The notes below the pieces were generated by a model. That model had not been told where the DNA came from. It saw only the letters and a list, made by a program, of their open reading frames with translations, and ran no database searches. From Auanema rhodensis (Eukaryota; Nematoda; Chromadorea; Rhabditida; Rhabditidae), in NCBI GenBank assembly GCA_964057225.1, contig OZ059897.1, positions 15,996,001 to 16,060,000 on the forward strand: a stretch of DNA of 64,000 bases, in the 5' to 3' direction. Positions 38,901-52,756 of the stretch are shown here, one piece after another. The position numbers were made by a program, and so were the translations under genes. Positions within the stretch are counted from its first letter, which is position 1; the number at the start of each line of letters is the position of its first letter.

Positions 38901-41900
38901 CAGCTTTGTGGATATGTTCTTTTGAAAGGGGATTGTCATCATACTCAAAAGAAGCTTAAGAAAGAACATTGAATGAAGAAAAGAAATTCTATTGAATCAG
39001 GTAACAATCGCTAAAAAAAACTTCAAACATTCGGAATTAAAGTTCAAAGGCGATATGTACAAAACGAATAGCTTAAACATATTCTTAAAATCCACATTAC
39101 CATCAAAGGGCAGGAGAAGGTGGGAATTCAAGAAATCAATGTTATCTGAACTGATTCTTGGTGATTCTCTGAGGATGTACTCAGCATGAGGTCTGGAGGC
39201 GAACAAGAAGAATAAGCAAACTGGCGTGAGTGTGTTCCGACAACGACAATACCGGAGACAAGAACGAGGTCGTACAATCATGATGTTGCTGCCGAATGAA
39301 TAGAAAATGACCAAATAAGGAATGAAGAAGCAATAGAATACATTAGCTGCGTCTGATGACTGATGACTAGAAGTAGTAATTCGTCTGAGATCAGAGGAAT
39401 TCTCGAATAACGCTCTGAATTGGAAACAGGTTCTCAAAAGTAGAAGTAAGAGTAGAGCTGTTATGCAAAGAGAAGAAGAAATATTGAATTTTTGCTTTTT
39501 TGGGCCGCAATACAACAATAAAGTTTAATCAAACAACGTATTTGCATAAAAATGTCATTGAAGACAATTCAAGGATTTTCTCATATTTTATCAACATTTG
39601 CATATAAATTCTCAAGTGCAACTTGTCTCATGGGATAGTACATGTTAGAAGTCAGAAGACTGGTTAACAAAAGATTCTGGCGAAGCTGGCTTCAGAATTT
39701 TCAATAGAATGTGCTAGTAAGGCTCTTTCGAGATTTCACTCTTCAGAGGTATCTTAAGTGCATTTTGGTGGAATATTTGAAAGAGATAGGGGCTATCTGG
39801 AGTGAATGAGCAAAAAACGCTTAAAGTACTTAATTTTGAGGTCAGAATATGGTACAGCTGGTAGCCTTTTAAGAGCTAAATTTGATCATGATACCAGGAA
39901 AAAAATGATCACTCCAAAGACTATTGACCCACAATGGAGCCATAGTAGTTAGATGAGGGCAATGTAGTAAGAATGAAGCTACGCATCAGGGTATAGATCA
40001 TCATATAGAAAAGATTTGAATCAGCTGTCTGACTCCCGAAGCCACTAGTTGCTTCCTCGCAACCAGCTCACTCAGCTCTCATTACGCGTATTCAGAACAT
40101 CTCCGGCTCCAATATATATCTCTCAAAAAGCTGTTCACGAATCCATTCTCTCGTATATTCTGTTGTTTTGATATCCAAAATTGAAGTGACCCTATGACAT
40201 ATGGGGCTCATGCATATTACACACCTAAGTCATTGGCTTAACCAACAGCAACATACATACAAAGCTAATTATCATTGATGGACAAGGCGGGCGTCCGACA
40301 GATACATAGATGGATGGGAGGGAGGAGGTCTCATCATGAGAAACTATCGAAGACTGTCGGCTACTTGGAACGTGAGTCATTAGGAAAGACATAGTATATC
40401 TTTTTATGGGATTAAGATACTGTTTCCGGATAACGGGGCTAATTATGTTTGATGGAATGTCAGGACAACCTAATAAGATCTATATGTAGTACACATATCC
40501 ATCGAAAATATATATGATGAGAACATTGATTAATGGGACATAGATGAAGTGATGAGAACAAAGTACAAAATCATTTCTTAATAAAGGGTTTTGCTGAATA
40601 AAAGTTTATACAGGAAAAAGGTTTACTCAGTATGGGCAAAATAAAAGATGACGTATGCCAAAGGTTTACGGACCTAAGAAGAGGCTCTAGCATAATATGA
40701 AAAATCTCTAGGGATTAATGAAAGAAGAATATAGATTTAATTAAAGCAAGAAGCTAAAAAGATCACTATATGATAAAGTCGAATGTCCAGTCTTAATGGC
40801 ATGAAGGAAGAAGGTGAAATAGGAAAAACATTCTCTGAGGTTATCATGCGTGTTGTCATTTCATGCAAGCTTACTCACAAATATTGAATAAACGTAAAGC
40901 TATTTTTAAAATATATAACTAGACTATATGCATATCTAGTTCATATGGCTAACGAACGTGTTCTATTCGCATATTTTAGATGACGTAAAGAAAACAAATA
41001 CTGCTACAGATTCCGGACCGGATATGGAAACGCTAGAAGAAATATAAAGTGTATAAAGCATACATCTGTGATCTTGACCCTGAGATGTGATTGTCTGTTG
41101 CGAATTTCGGAGAACAGTCTTTCTTAAGTTACGCAACACCTGTTCACACCTCCTATGCTCATTCATCCTTTATAATAAGCATGTTGTTAACTATAACGAA
41201 TGGTAAAAAGATTTGCATTTGAGCAGATGCCTTAATCTGGATATTCTGGTGCTATAATCGATGAGACGAGGATATATTTTGTCAGAAAATAGCCTAAACA
41301 TGTCTGTTTTCGTATTTGTAAAGGTGAGAGCATATAACACTTTACATTATTGAATAAAGGTGAGAATTGGTAACTCAGTCTAAGGTATAAATAATATAGG
41401 TTAGATCCTCACTAGTAAGCCAAATATAGTCAATCAGTTGACAAGTATGTTTATGGTGCTAAATGGTGAGCGAGTAAACATGTGAATAGCCATTGAATGA
41501 TAGAGAATACAGCTTGAAACAAACAATCCAAAGGGAGTCAAATAGGATACAAACAGAATCTTACGAATGAAGTTATCTTGGCTGCTCTTCCATTTGGATA
41601 TGTCTACGAACAAGAGTGTGAACCGAAGATATATTTCAAGATATTATTTGCTTAGCACAGCCTCTTCAACATAAGAGAAGTTACAACAATAATTAGAAAA
41701 TCCGGACAGTTCGTTCCAGATCAAAATATGGAAGTGACGCTATTTCACGTGAAAACCTCTATTTTCCGTTAAATGCTGTATATGAGCGGTGTCATCAGAA
41801 GAATAGTGTAAACCTTTTAAGTAACATGGGATTTCAACGCTTTTTTCAACAACGGAACTAGTTAATTTGCTTTGCTACATACACTATTCTATTTTTCGTA

Positions 41901-42176
41901 GTTAATGTTTTCTAGCCTATCTAACCCATGAGAGCTGACGGATAAGTCCATATATAGGGACCACTAACCTGAGGCTATTTATGCGGACAGGGTAACCACA
42001 ACTTAAGACAGGTGACAGGTCCTGTGATTGATTATACTTACACGAACGTTATTGTGATTTCCGTTGTGGTCTGCTAAAAGCACAAAACATAAACAACAGA
42101 TTCATCAGTCTAATAAAGACATAACCGGAAGGCGGCTGACGCCTAAATTATCTTAATTCTTTTCCTTTTCGTAGCA

Positions 42177-42186
42177 GGGGGGGGGG
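42177..42186. repeat. Run of ten G
   Basis: An uninterrupted G10 tract, unusual in this AT-rich sequence where homopolymers are otherwise A or T. It may be a length-variable site or an assembly artefact. Confidence 0.9.
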
Positions 42187-43244
42187 CCTCATTATAACGA
42201 GGACCGGATGGAAAGGTGTCGGATAGAAAAAAGGGTGTCAGTAGGCTTATTAAAAACAAAGAAGGATCAGGTCATTATAAAGAAAATATATTCAAAACAA
42301 GCCAGAAAAGCAGATTTTTTTGGTATGAATATACAGGATTGAGACGATATTATTTTACATAAAATGCAAGTTTGCTTTAGGTTCAAAGCAAATAGTGGTC
42401 ATTTGCAGTTTTGAAGATGGCCATTGAAACTGTAACCGGCGAAGAGGTTGAGAAGAGGTCCGAGTCAGACAAAGAAAACTTAGAGAAAACTGAAATTTCT
42501 TTTACGTTTCTCTGTCAATCTTGTAGTTAGAAAGAATGAGTAACATGTGAAAGTTTGTCTAAGATTGAAATCAAAATGACTAGAAGATTCATTAGAAATG
42601 TATGAATTGAGGAGAGATTTATGGACAGGAGACACGACAGCTGGTAAATCTCAATTCAACTAAAGAACTTTGATTAGCCTCTTCTTAGCATTCAAAATGT
42701 TGACTGTATGAAAAAGCACAAAGCGTATGTAGATAAAACCATAATGCAACATGTTATTGTGTTCTTACAGACCATATAAGACTAATTCTTCAAAGTCAAG
42801 CACTGACAAGCTTAAAGACAGCGCTACGCTTGATTTACTGCTGAAGACTAACAGCCTTATGTTTCGTGTGCTAGATGCAGCTGCACAAAAGAAATAGCAC
42901 AAAAAATTCAAAAAATTGTTATGAAACAACATGCTAATTGAGTGGTCAACATAACAATCTTTGGACAGATAAAATATTAGTTGAAGCAACAGCATCCTCA
43001 AGAAGTTGTGAACAACTTCTTTCCTGATTGTAAGCCTAAATGCTTAATAGGCATCACTTTAAGATATGTATTGTGGATAACATGCCGCTGAAGTGATAGC
43101 CAAGCCGGTTCATGAACTAGTATATAGTCAAGTCTCCAAGACTGTATGGCCAGTTTAGCTGAAGCGTGAAACATATATTTTAGAATATCACGCCGGACAT
43201 GTATGTACATTGTATAATCAGCTGCTACTGGTGATGCTGTTGAT

Positions 43245-43266
43245 AATGATGATGATCATCATCATT
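43245..43266. repeat. Perfect 22-bp palindrome made of GAT/ATC units
   Basis: The half-site AATGATGATGA is followed immediately by its exact reverse complement, with no spacer. It could form a small cruciform or be a binding site for a symmetric dimer. It may equally be two abutting trinucleotide microsatellites of opposite polarity. Confidence 0.8.
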
Positions 43267-45367
43267 TGTTCAAAATAGTATTATGTATGTTCATACACGG
43301 CTTGAAGCAGGCAGCCTTGTGTATGTAAGAGCGGCACATACACAAAACTAGAAGGCTTGGTCCCAACTCATTTGCATATAACAACAATTGTCTCTATGTG
43401 ATGCCAGCTGATGATGCTCAATAAGCATGGAGGGGGATAACGATTTCAAAAGGAACACACAGACACACATACTAATGAATTGAAAGAAGAAATGACCGAT
43501 GAGGAATTCACATCTGCTGAAATATGATGGGAATTCGAAAGGTTCAATATTGGTTGAAAACGAAGCGGAATAAAAAGTTTTTAAAATTGTTCTGAAATCG
43601 TACAATTCAAAAGAATTAGAAGATTGATGCGCACACAGGTCAGTAAAGTCATTTTTCTGAATGAACAGAGAAGTGTCAATGCCAGGTTATTCATATAATA
43701 GAGTTTTTAAAAAAGATATATCCAAAAAATACTATTTAAAACGAAAAACACTTGATTTTAATAACTGAAAAAAAGAAAAAGATATGAAATGCAAGCAAAA
43801 TAGACGATATGTTGGATTAACGCTAAAGTTTAGGCCTATCTAACAAGATACGAACATCGAAACAACGCGCGGTGTCTCTTCGAAACGCCAAAAGTAAAAC
43901 ATAAAAAGGTCGAATACATGGGAAGAGTGAAAACAAGGAGGCTAAATGATGAAATGAAAATAGATAGATACATACATACAGCATTTGAAGTTCCAAAAAT
44001 GGACATATACACGCAATCTGGACACGTAATGATTTTGATAAAAACCAAAATAAGAATTATTACTACTACTACTACTAATACTATCTACTTGAGTATTTGA
44101 TATGCGTTGCGAAAGCAGAATTTCCAATGATCACATGAAAGCTGAGAATAGCCGTACATCTGGTCCACAAGATGGATCAGCAAAAAAGGAAAAAAAAGAA
44201 GAACGTCTCGACAAAATTGGGCGTGAACTGAAAAAGCAGACAAAGCACGCTGGCCAGAACTAGAAAAAATGATAAGAAACAATTCAATATGACTGTTAGA
44301 TATTTAAAACAGGTGGTCTTTTTTACTTATAATAATAAAAAAAAAAGAAAAAAGTGGAAATTCATACGTGAAAGATATTACGTTTATTTTACTTTGAAGT
44401 TGAGTGAAGAGTGGTTGCATTCGTAAATAATGAAATCAAGGATATCGGTAACATGACAAACTCAAGCCTAAATTCTACACATATACCGCCATGTATTAAA
44501 CTATTTGAGGGAAAGACGAAATTAAAAAGTGACGATGAAAGAAATCTTCTCGATCATCATCAAGTCCCGCAACAACAATAACCAATAGGGATTTTTTTGT
44601 TTCTTGGATAGCACAGCAGGTAGTAAACGAGCTTTTTTCGATGAAAAAAATCCTTTTCAAGGGCAAACTTTCATTAAACTGTCCGAAACGATATTGAGCA
44701 AGTGTTGTCATAACGGACCAGTGGGCATAGAAGTCGGTAATGAACCGGCATCTTTTATAGTTGGTGTGAAATAGAAGAATTCCACCATTTCTCACAAAAT
44801 CACTATTTCCCACTTTGGTTATATTAATGTATATTTAAATGAGAAAACATATTTGGAAACAAGAAAATAAGAGAAGTTCTGAACCGGATTGACAGTATGG
44901 TATGAAATGATATGATTACAAAAAGCCTCATTGATGTACAATCAATTGGAAACATAATGTATCCTTTGCTACTATTCGTCATCATCTCATCCTATCTGAG
45001 CCTTGTTCCATCGTTATACTCTGGCAGACAGAAGAGATTTCTTCTTTTTTTCATCAAATACAACCACATTGTTATTCCATTCAAAGTTGGTGACAGAAGA
45101 ATGAGTTCTCATTTGAAAAAAAAACGGTTGGAACGAATCGAATGGAACAAACAGTAGTTGAATAAATACAGATAAAAAAAGAACATTTTGGGCTCAGTAT
45201 TGTAAAGTAAGAACTTGCTGAGAAACTGATTCAAGAAACACTTAAAATGACCTTTTCTGTAATGTATATATTATAAACGTACATTTACATGAATATAATA
45301 TAACGTTCAAAATTGAATAATGTAAAGCTGTTTTGCTAAGAAAACTATGATTAGCTTTACCGGAATA

Positions 45368-45381
45368 TATATATATATATA
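45368..45381. repeat. Short (AT)n run
   Basis: A small alternating AT tract in intergenic DNA. No further significance is visible. Confidence 0.7.
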
Positions 45382-48300
45382 GTTTGAAAACATAACATCA
45401 AAACTTGAAAGAAGTTCAATAGTAGTTTGGATTAATGCTATTCGAAGTCATCTGCCGAACAAGTAAGCCCGTCACGAATAGTTGGTTGAAAACTGCTAAA
45501 ACGGCTCCATAAATGTCTCTTCAAATAGGAAATAGTTATAAGACCGCAAATGAAAAAAAACATACGAAGACTATATTTTCAGAAAAAGTTTGTGTTGTTA
45601 TGGTTGTGTAGATGTGGTGTATGCGATCAAGATATAGAAGAAAAAGAAAATTGAGTGACTGACTGACTACTAAGTATTCAAAACATGATGGTAGTAGATC
45701 CAAGGGGAGTTCCTTCTTCGAATATAACCATGACATTTCCGACATGGTCTTCAAGTATAAGGAAAAGACGTAAAACGAAAATAAAATAAATTAAATGAAG
45801 CTTTTGATGCAATTGTGATGAGGACAGCAACAAGGATCAGACGAGCCAAAGCAATATAAATGGCCAATGTCCACTTCTAATTTTCGCGAGATACATCTGT
45901 TAAAGGAGAACATTAACAATAAAAGTAGAAGAATAACTAGAATATGAAACAATTGATTTCAAGAAGAAAATAAAGAAAACCATAATATTGACAGGATGAT
46001 AAGTTATGTTTCATTGAACTTAAGTTTCAGATTTCTTACTTTAGTACTAAAGTTTCAATAAAACATGGGCATAACTTTCAAGATTTTAGAAGAAAATCCT
46101 GAATGAAAAGGTGTTCCACACGTCGGATATTGTGGCCTCTATTCTACATATTCCTTAAAATGCTGGAAGAGTCATATAGTTCTTTGCTGAATAAAACTAA
46201 CGACCAAACCATAAAAGAACGAAGATGTGCCGTCTGTTAGTCCATGGCCGAAGGATATATAGGCAATAGTAAGACTTCGAGTGAGTGGGTAATAAATAGC
46301 ATAGTGAAAGATAAACTTCTTTTTCAATCCCTTAAGACTGCTCAAATCAACCAAAATATAATATAATTAGCTTCAGTAAAGGATATGCTATTGTAAAAGT
46401 GATATATGGTATGAGTTAACAAGTTCGTAATATATCTAGTCTTCCAACATGAGTAGAAGCTAATAAAAACTAAATAAGGATTAGGCTTTTGGCAATACTA
46501 ATTGAAAACTAGCTAGTTCACGGGAAACAGCCTTTTAGGCCACTCTCTTTATATTTCTACTATTTCCTTGTCTTTGATGCTCAATCCGATTGGCCATAAA
46601 GAGGTAGAGAGAGAAAGCTTTAAAGCTTGAAGAGGTGCCTGAGGGGTTGCAGGATTCCGATAAGCACCGGAAACGATGAATAATTAAGGATAAAAGAACT
46701 GATTTAAAGTTTTCGAGAGATTATGTTACTCGAATTATAGAAAACGTTGAAAAGTATTCATACAACTAAATCAAGACTTATATTATTTATGAGAAAACAT
46801 TTTTCAAACAACATCATATATTCAACAACATAAAATATTTTTCTTATATTAATAAAAAAAAAAGAAATAAAGATATAGAGTAAAACATAATAATATATTA
46901 AGATATAAGAATAGATGTTGTAAAATCACTAATAACAAACAAACAGAATGTATATGAAGTACTATAGACGAAGAACAAAAAGCTGAATATTATCTACGTG
47001 ACTGTATGGTTCTATATATCTTTTTGGGATAAGAGCCGACTGTATTGGCTCCAAGAGCAACCTTTGAATAGGCACAATTGTCTTTCACCATAGTCGGAGA
47101 TCTATGCTTTATAACGTCAAGTGGACGTACACATAATAGAATCATATAAATTCTGAATACTATGTACATCATGCTCACGAGCATGAGATAAAACAATAAA
47201 TTTTTACTTCATCTTGCAAAATAAAGAATATAGATATGAAGAGATAGAAATAAAAACGATGAACAACAAAAAAAGACTTTGAAATAAGAATGATGAAAAT
47301 GACAAATAAATAGTTCATTAAATTAGTGAGAAGAAAAAAAACATTTAGAGGTATTAAACTGACTAAAAGTTATATAAAAAATAAAAATATATTTAGTAGT
47401 AGTAATAATTCTTCTTTGTTTTCTAAGATATTATAGTTAAACAGAAAAAAAATCATGAGATCTAGCCAAATATTGATTGCTTTTTCCTCATCATTTTTTT
47501 AAACTACAATAAGAAATGTTTTGTTCTATATATATTATATTATGATTAGTTGAATATTCACGAATTTAGTTTCATACTGAGAAATTCATGAATTTCAAAG
47601 GTTTTTCTATGGAAAAAAATAATTAAAAAAATGGATTGAAATCTAATTGATCTATAGATCTTAGAAATACAATAGTTCTGAATAAGCGGAACACTATTAA
47701 AAGATCAAACGAAAAATTGTCTTGAATATTTTCAAATTGAATTGTATATTCTATTGTTTGAAAATTTCAAAGTGTTTTATAGGCAGTAGATTTTCTCAAA
47801 AATCTATATGATATTGCAATGTATTTAGAAGGATTAACTTGGGCTAAGAATGAAACCTACTTTAATATTTAGAAATCTTTTCTTTATTTTCTCTTTTACC
47901 TCTTTTATTGAAAAAAATTTGATTTCAATGTTGTTTATTATATATTATAAAGAGATTTATTCGATTGTTTGGTAAGTGTCCTATTAGACTAGAACTTAAG
48001 TGTAGGCATAGTTCCCATGCATCAGATAAACAGTACCAGATCAAATAATATTGCTGGAGAAAGGAATTAAACATACATGGTTTTGTGAAGCAGCTGAGTG
48101 TAAATAAGTCAAGAAAGTGTTAAGATAAATATAATTCTTTTTATTTCTTTAAATAATAGGGAGAGGTAAAAGAAAACCTTTTTTTGATTTTTTTAAATTT
48201 TTGCTCGTTAAAACTGATAAATTGCTTTCTGGAAGAACATTATGAGGAAAGATTTCCGATTCGCATCTTTTTGCCCAAATACGATTTTCTTCATTTTTCA

Positions 48301-48580
48301 GTCATTTTGATGCTTAATGCAAAAATATATCCTAGCTAAGGGAAAACTCGTCATTTTTGAAAATCTTCAATTATGGGCTCTTTTCACAGGTGTGGGAAAA
48401 CTTGGCAAACATCGATTAAATGATTAACAAACAAATAGTTGCAACATTATGAAAAAGTGAGGTTAAGGCTATTAAATGATTAGTTTTAGTCTCCGAAAAG
48501 CCTTTTGATCACTAAATGAATAGCGTTTCCCAAGGAAGCCCTCAAAGAAGTCAATCGAATTCACCTACTCTCACATTTTG

Positions 48581-48610
48581 AACTTTTGCACTGACAACTT
48601 TTGCACTGAC
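48581..48610. repeat. Exact 15-bp tandem duplication
   Basis: AACTTTTGCACTGAC occurs twice head to tail without change. It is not simple sequence, so this is probably a recent replication-slippage duplication. Confidence 0.9.
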
Positions 48611-49000
48611 TAGTTTTGTTTTACTTTATGTTATTTTATATTAATTAACTATTCATACACTAATACAACAAGTGACTAGTTCAATCTGTTCATGTCTAAT
48701 TATGACTTTCATGGTTTCAGGACCGAAGAAGGAAAATATGTCCCTTAGGGCAAATGAAGCAAATTAGGTTTTTGAAAAACAATGCATTCTGTGAGCATTG
48801 CATATTCGTCACAGAAAAAGATGTTCTCAGAATACATCTGATTTATATTCATAACATACATGTACAGTGTTTTCCTTGAATGAATAAATACAATAACTAA
48901 TTAGGATGTTAATCCATTTTCTATTCCCTATATGCACATCCATTCCACCTGTATATGATGGAAGGACAGTTTTTATTTCTAGGGTGGCAATTAGAGGATT

Positions 49001-49033
49001 AGTCAAGACATGCATACAGTCAAGACATGCATA
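49001..49033. repeat. 17-bp tandem duplication
   Basis: The 16-mer AGTCAAGACATGCATA is repeated with a 17-bp period. It lies about 600 bp beyond the 3' end of the mucin-like gene. No function is visible. Confidence 0.85.
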
Positions 49034-49600
49034 GACTAGCACAACATGGATAAAGTAGTGAAGGTCATGTCTAAAATTCTTGTTTTTTTTTATATTTTTT
49101 TGCCTTCGCTTAAGAAAGGGAGGTTATAAACTTATTTTAATCGAAAATAAATATTTTAAAAACCTAAAGTACTGGACATATATCTACGCATGTAATGTGA
49201 TAAAACATAAAATAAGGCATTGACAAAGCCATTAAAATAGTTGACAAATTGACGATTGAAACGACATCTTTATGTTTGAAGCTTCACAAAAGACTTTATT
49301 GATCCGAGAATTTCAGAACTCTATTCTAATCAAAATTTAGAAAATTTGAAACCAACAATCATTCAGATATGAATTTTTCAAAATGAATTCAATGTACGTG
49401 GTATGTACTTAGAGCTCAATCATCGGTACATAAATTAATATCAAAAATCATTATCTATTCAGTTTCCCTTGACTTTTCTTCTTCAATGTTTGAGAAATTT
49501 GACTTTTTCTCTTTTTTTTTCTTTATAATGTATTAATTGCCTCAGAAATTCAACACAAAACAAAGTTACACTTTCCTGTTAGTCATTTGTAACAAATATA

Positions 49601-49606
49601 TTTATT
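49601..49606 (-). terminator. Poly(A) signal AATAAA for the mucin-like gene
   Basis: TTTATT on the + strand gives AATAAA on the minus strand, about 22 nt after the stop codon of the mucin-like gene. This implies a very short 3' UTR, as is common in worms. Confidence 0.6.
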
Positions 49607-49627
49607 ATGTAAGATTTAAAAGTATTT

Positions 49628-51704
49628 TTAAACAATATAATACAAGAAATGTAACACATATAAAAATGATAATAATGTAATCTGATAATTTGCTTTGTGT
49701 GACAAATCACAGACGATTTTTGGCGTTATTCCTTTGGTTTTGGACCGCTGATATACGGCACGACACGGATTATTCTTACTCATATATGATATTCTATTTG
49801 TTCGGAATCTATTTGGCTTTGTCGTTGTTGGTGTCGTCGTTGTTGTTGTAGTTGTTGTAGTAGTTGTGGTAGTTGTTGGAGGTTCTGTTATTATTGGCCT
49901 TGGCGTTGTTGTGAAAACTGTAAGGGCAATGTTTAAAAAATCGAAAATCACTTGTATAGTTTACTTGGAGCGGTGACAATAATCTTGGGAGGTACTCTCT
50001 TCGACGTTGGTGGCAAAACGAGTTCAGGTTCTGTTGGGTCACATGTCTCTTTGTCTGGAATTTAACAAGTTGAGTATGAGCATTAAGCAGTGACTTACCT
50101 GGAGGAACAAAACAACAGCAAACAGTATGACCGCGATGTTGGTAGCATCTAAATAAGAAACATTAATTGCAACATTATGAAAAAAGTGAATAAAGAGAAG
50201 AAAATATGATAAGAAAGCTTTACCTATCTCCGTCTTTCATTTGATGAACTAACATACAATATCTGTATAGCTCATCATTCAGGTGTCGATATACACAATG
50301 AGTCTCTTCGCCGTCTTCTTCATCTTCATTATTTTCATCATATTCTGAAACAAATATTTTAAATTTAAATTTTTAATAAATTAAATGAATACCTTCATCT
50401 ATGACTGCATACTTGATACCATTTTTTGTTTTAGTTGTTACGCCTTTTCCTCTTTTTTTGTCAATTTCACCAAAAGGAAGCTTTAAAGAAGGCAAGTTGT
50501 TAATGTTTTTAGAATAATTTGATTTTTTTTCCGGCCAATAAGGTGTTTCTACTTCTTTTGTTGAAGTTTTTACTGGCTTATAATAATGAGAGACAGGCCG
50601 CTTAGTTGTAATGATTGGACGTCCAGAGGCACTATTTAGTGATGTGCTTGTAGTTGGGACAGAAGTAGTACTAGTAGTAGTAAATGTTATCATAGTAGTT
50701 TGAGGTTTGTTTGTAGAAAGAGTAAAATCCTCTGTGTCATCATCAAAGTCTACCTTAATATTCTTAAAGATCAGAAACAAAGTTATCAGATGATGCACTA
50801 ACCTGAACCGCATTAACTTCATAATCTTCTTCTGATACGTAAAGAAGTTCTTTGAAACGACGTTTTCGATTTCTTTTCTTGTAATCGGCTTCGTATTCCT
50901 CTTCATCTGCACCATCTTCGTCCTCATATTCTTCAGACGATGAAACTTGATGTAGGAGGCAACCCACGGCTCCAGCACCACAAACTTCAGAACCACAATG
51001 TACAGGTGGAGCAGATGCCGAGGCTACAATAATTCAATTATTTTTGAAACAAGCGCACAGTTTAAACTTACGAAGTTTATCATCTCCTGATATAACAAGT
51101 TTTTGGAGAGTTGAATAATAAAGGGAACAACAAAATCTAACTACTGTTGACGTCATTTCCTCAAGTCTCAATCCGTAATTCGAAACCAAGTATTTGGTAA
51201 AAGCAGGATTCAAAAGGTCAAGATTGATGGCAGAACAACCTGGCATCGTTCCACAAAGTTCAGAAAACAAAGGCTGAAAAATCGAAATAGAAAAAACTCT
51301 CCAATGATATAATACCGATCGTTCATCTTCATACGTCTCCTCTTCAGCTGATTCGTTTAGTGCCAGAATACCCGCATCGACACAATCATATACACCAGTC
51401 TTAGAATAAAGTGTTTGTAATAGAAACAGAATATTTTTGCTTACTTTATCTTTTCCCTGTTTAGTAGGCCCAGAGAATTCAAAGTATCCGCAAGCGGTAG
51501 AGGAGGAAGGGCATTGGATGGCATGTTGAGCAGATTTCGTCGAACGAATGCCTTGTCTACATGAAATCTGAAATACTTTCTTGTTAAAACTTTCTAGATA
51601 GAATTCAAACTTACTTTCACATTATATGGTGCTAAAGGAAGTTCGGCAACAGAATGCACGAATGGAATGAATAAAGATACGCAGAAAATCAATTGAATTA
51701 TCAT
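49628..51704 (-). CDS. Secreted Cys-rich, Thr-rich mucin-like protein with hydrophobic C-terminus
   Basis: Unrecognised family. Exons (minus): 51615-51704, 51445-51567, 51316-51399, 51072-51273, 50803-51023, 50393-50762, 50224-50344, 50099-50148, 49965-50054, 49628-49917. They total 1641 nt, all phases consistent (546 residues). Features in order: signal peptide (MIIQLIFCVSLFIPFVHS); a Cys module (CRQGI, CPSSSTACGYFEF, VYDCVDAG, LCGTMPGC, RFCCSLYY) with spacing that recalls Ly6-like folds; an acidic stretch (about 196-213) followed by basic RNRKRR (217-222), a consensus furin-type site; Thr/Ser-rich mucin-like sequence; a second acidic segment; a second Cys module (HCVYRHL, RYCML, DRCYQHRG, VCCCF); a run of about 15 Thr; and a C-terminal hydrophobic tail (about 530-546) suggesting a GPI signal or membrane anchor. 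Probably an O-glycosylated surface or cuticle-associated protein; function unknown. Confidence 0.75.
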
Positions 51705-51759
51705 ATATGAAACAATGGTCAGTCCACCATTCGAGGGTTGTAATATCACCAAAATTATT

Positions 51760-51761
51760 CT
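51760..51761 (-). promoter_or_regulatory. Candidate splice acceptor 5' of the mucin-like gene (possible SL site)
   Basis: On the minus strand TTTTTTTAATATTTAG precedes the start codon by about 55 nt with no usable coding exon upstream. This is compatible with spliced-leader addition. A cis-spliced 5' UTR intron is the alternative. Confidence 0.35.
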
Positions 51762-52756
51762 AAATATTAAAAAAATTAATTTTTTATTCATTAATTAAAA
51801 ATTGGAGGTTAAAAAAACGTTTGTTTGGTAAATGGTCTGAGAAATATACAGGGAAAAAGGTGTGAAAATAGAACATTTCGGCTAATGGCTTTATCATCCG
51901 AAAAGAAATGAAAATACACTCGGAATAGTTTGAAGAAAAAGAAGAAGACAGTAGAGCACCTGTTAGAAGAAACGGATAGGAGGGTAAGGACGAGAGAGAA
52001 AGAGCTTGTAACAGACGTATAGCCAAGAGATAGATTTAGATCTGAAGAGAGAAGACTTGGGCACAGAAGATTACTCTTTGGAAACAGATAGCGACAGAGG
52101 AGAGCCAAAGAGCACGGCATTGCTTCACTAGAGTTCCAGATTTATGAGTCAAAGAGACTGACTTCAACATTGATGATGATGGATTTGGATTCGACCAAAA
52201 GTGTCAGGTTCTCATCTAAATACATACAAGTATTGAGTATTTTGATGTTGTAAGCTGTGTTTTCGCTGTTAATAAAAAACGAAAAAACAACAAAATGATT
52301 TAAACAGATCTGTGTGCTTCTCTTCTTTTCTTGAAATCTTGAAAATGTGTATAATCACCTATATAAAAGATCGTCTTTTGTTGGTGTATCAGAAAGTGAA
52401 TGAGAAAAATTAAGACTATATGTATAAAAACGGGAAAAAAACAAAGAAAATATGATGTACCCCAAAAAAGAAACCGTTTCCCATACAATTTATATTAAAT
52501 ATGAGAGAAACCAGACAAACGAACCTTTTGGGTCCAAATAGAGAACAGCTGCTCTGGATTTGCAAATGGCCTAATTCAAGTAAAACATAGTATAGCAAGT
52601 GTAATAGACTTTTAATACCTCTGTTTATACAACAAACTTATGTCTTCAATATGTATTACAAATTAGAAGTGAAGTTAATCCTATATGTGTAGTATAATAT
52701 TTCTATGCTTTCATCAGGCTTTAAATTATTGTTAACAATCATTATATAAATAAAAT

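Larger units (their letters stand above)
32961..49600. other. Gene-free intergenic stretch of moderate base composition
   Basis: About 16.6 kb with no gene I can support. From about 33 to 46.5 kb the sequence is less AT-rich and higher in complexity than 1-17 kb, with few microsatellites. From about 46.6 kb it becomes AT-rich again. The longest open frame (minus, 38997-39518) has no start context, domain, splice partner or signal peptide. Small landmarks are a G10 run, a 22-bp palindrome and two short exact tandem duplications, listed separately. Confidence 0.6.

Noticed and set aside
38997-39518. 173-codon minus-strand open frame
   Set aside because: The longest frame in the gene-free middle, but it has no signal peptide at its start, no domain, no splice partners and irregular composition. 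A frame of this length is expected by chance in about 16 kb of moderate-GC DNA.
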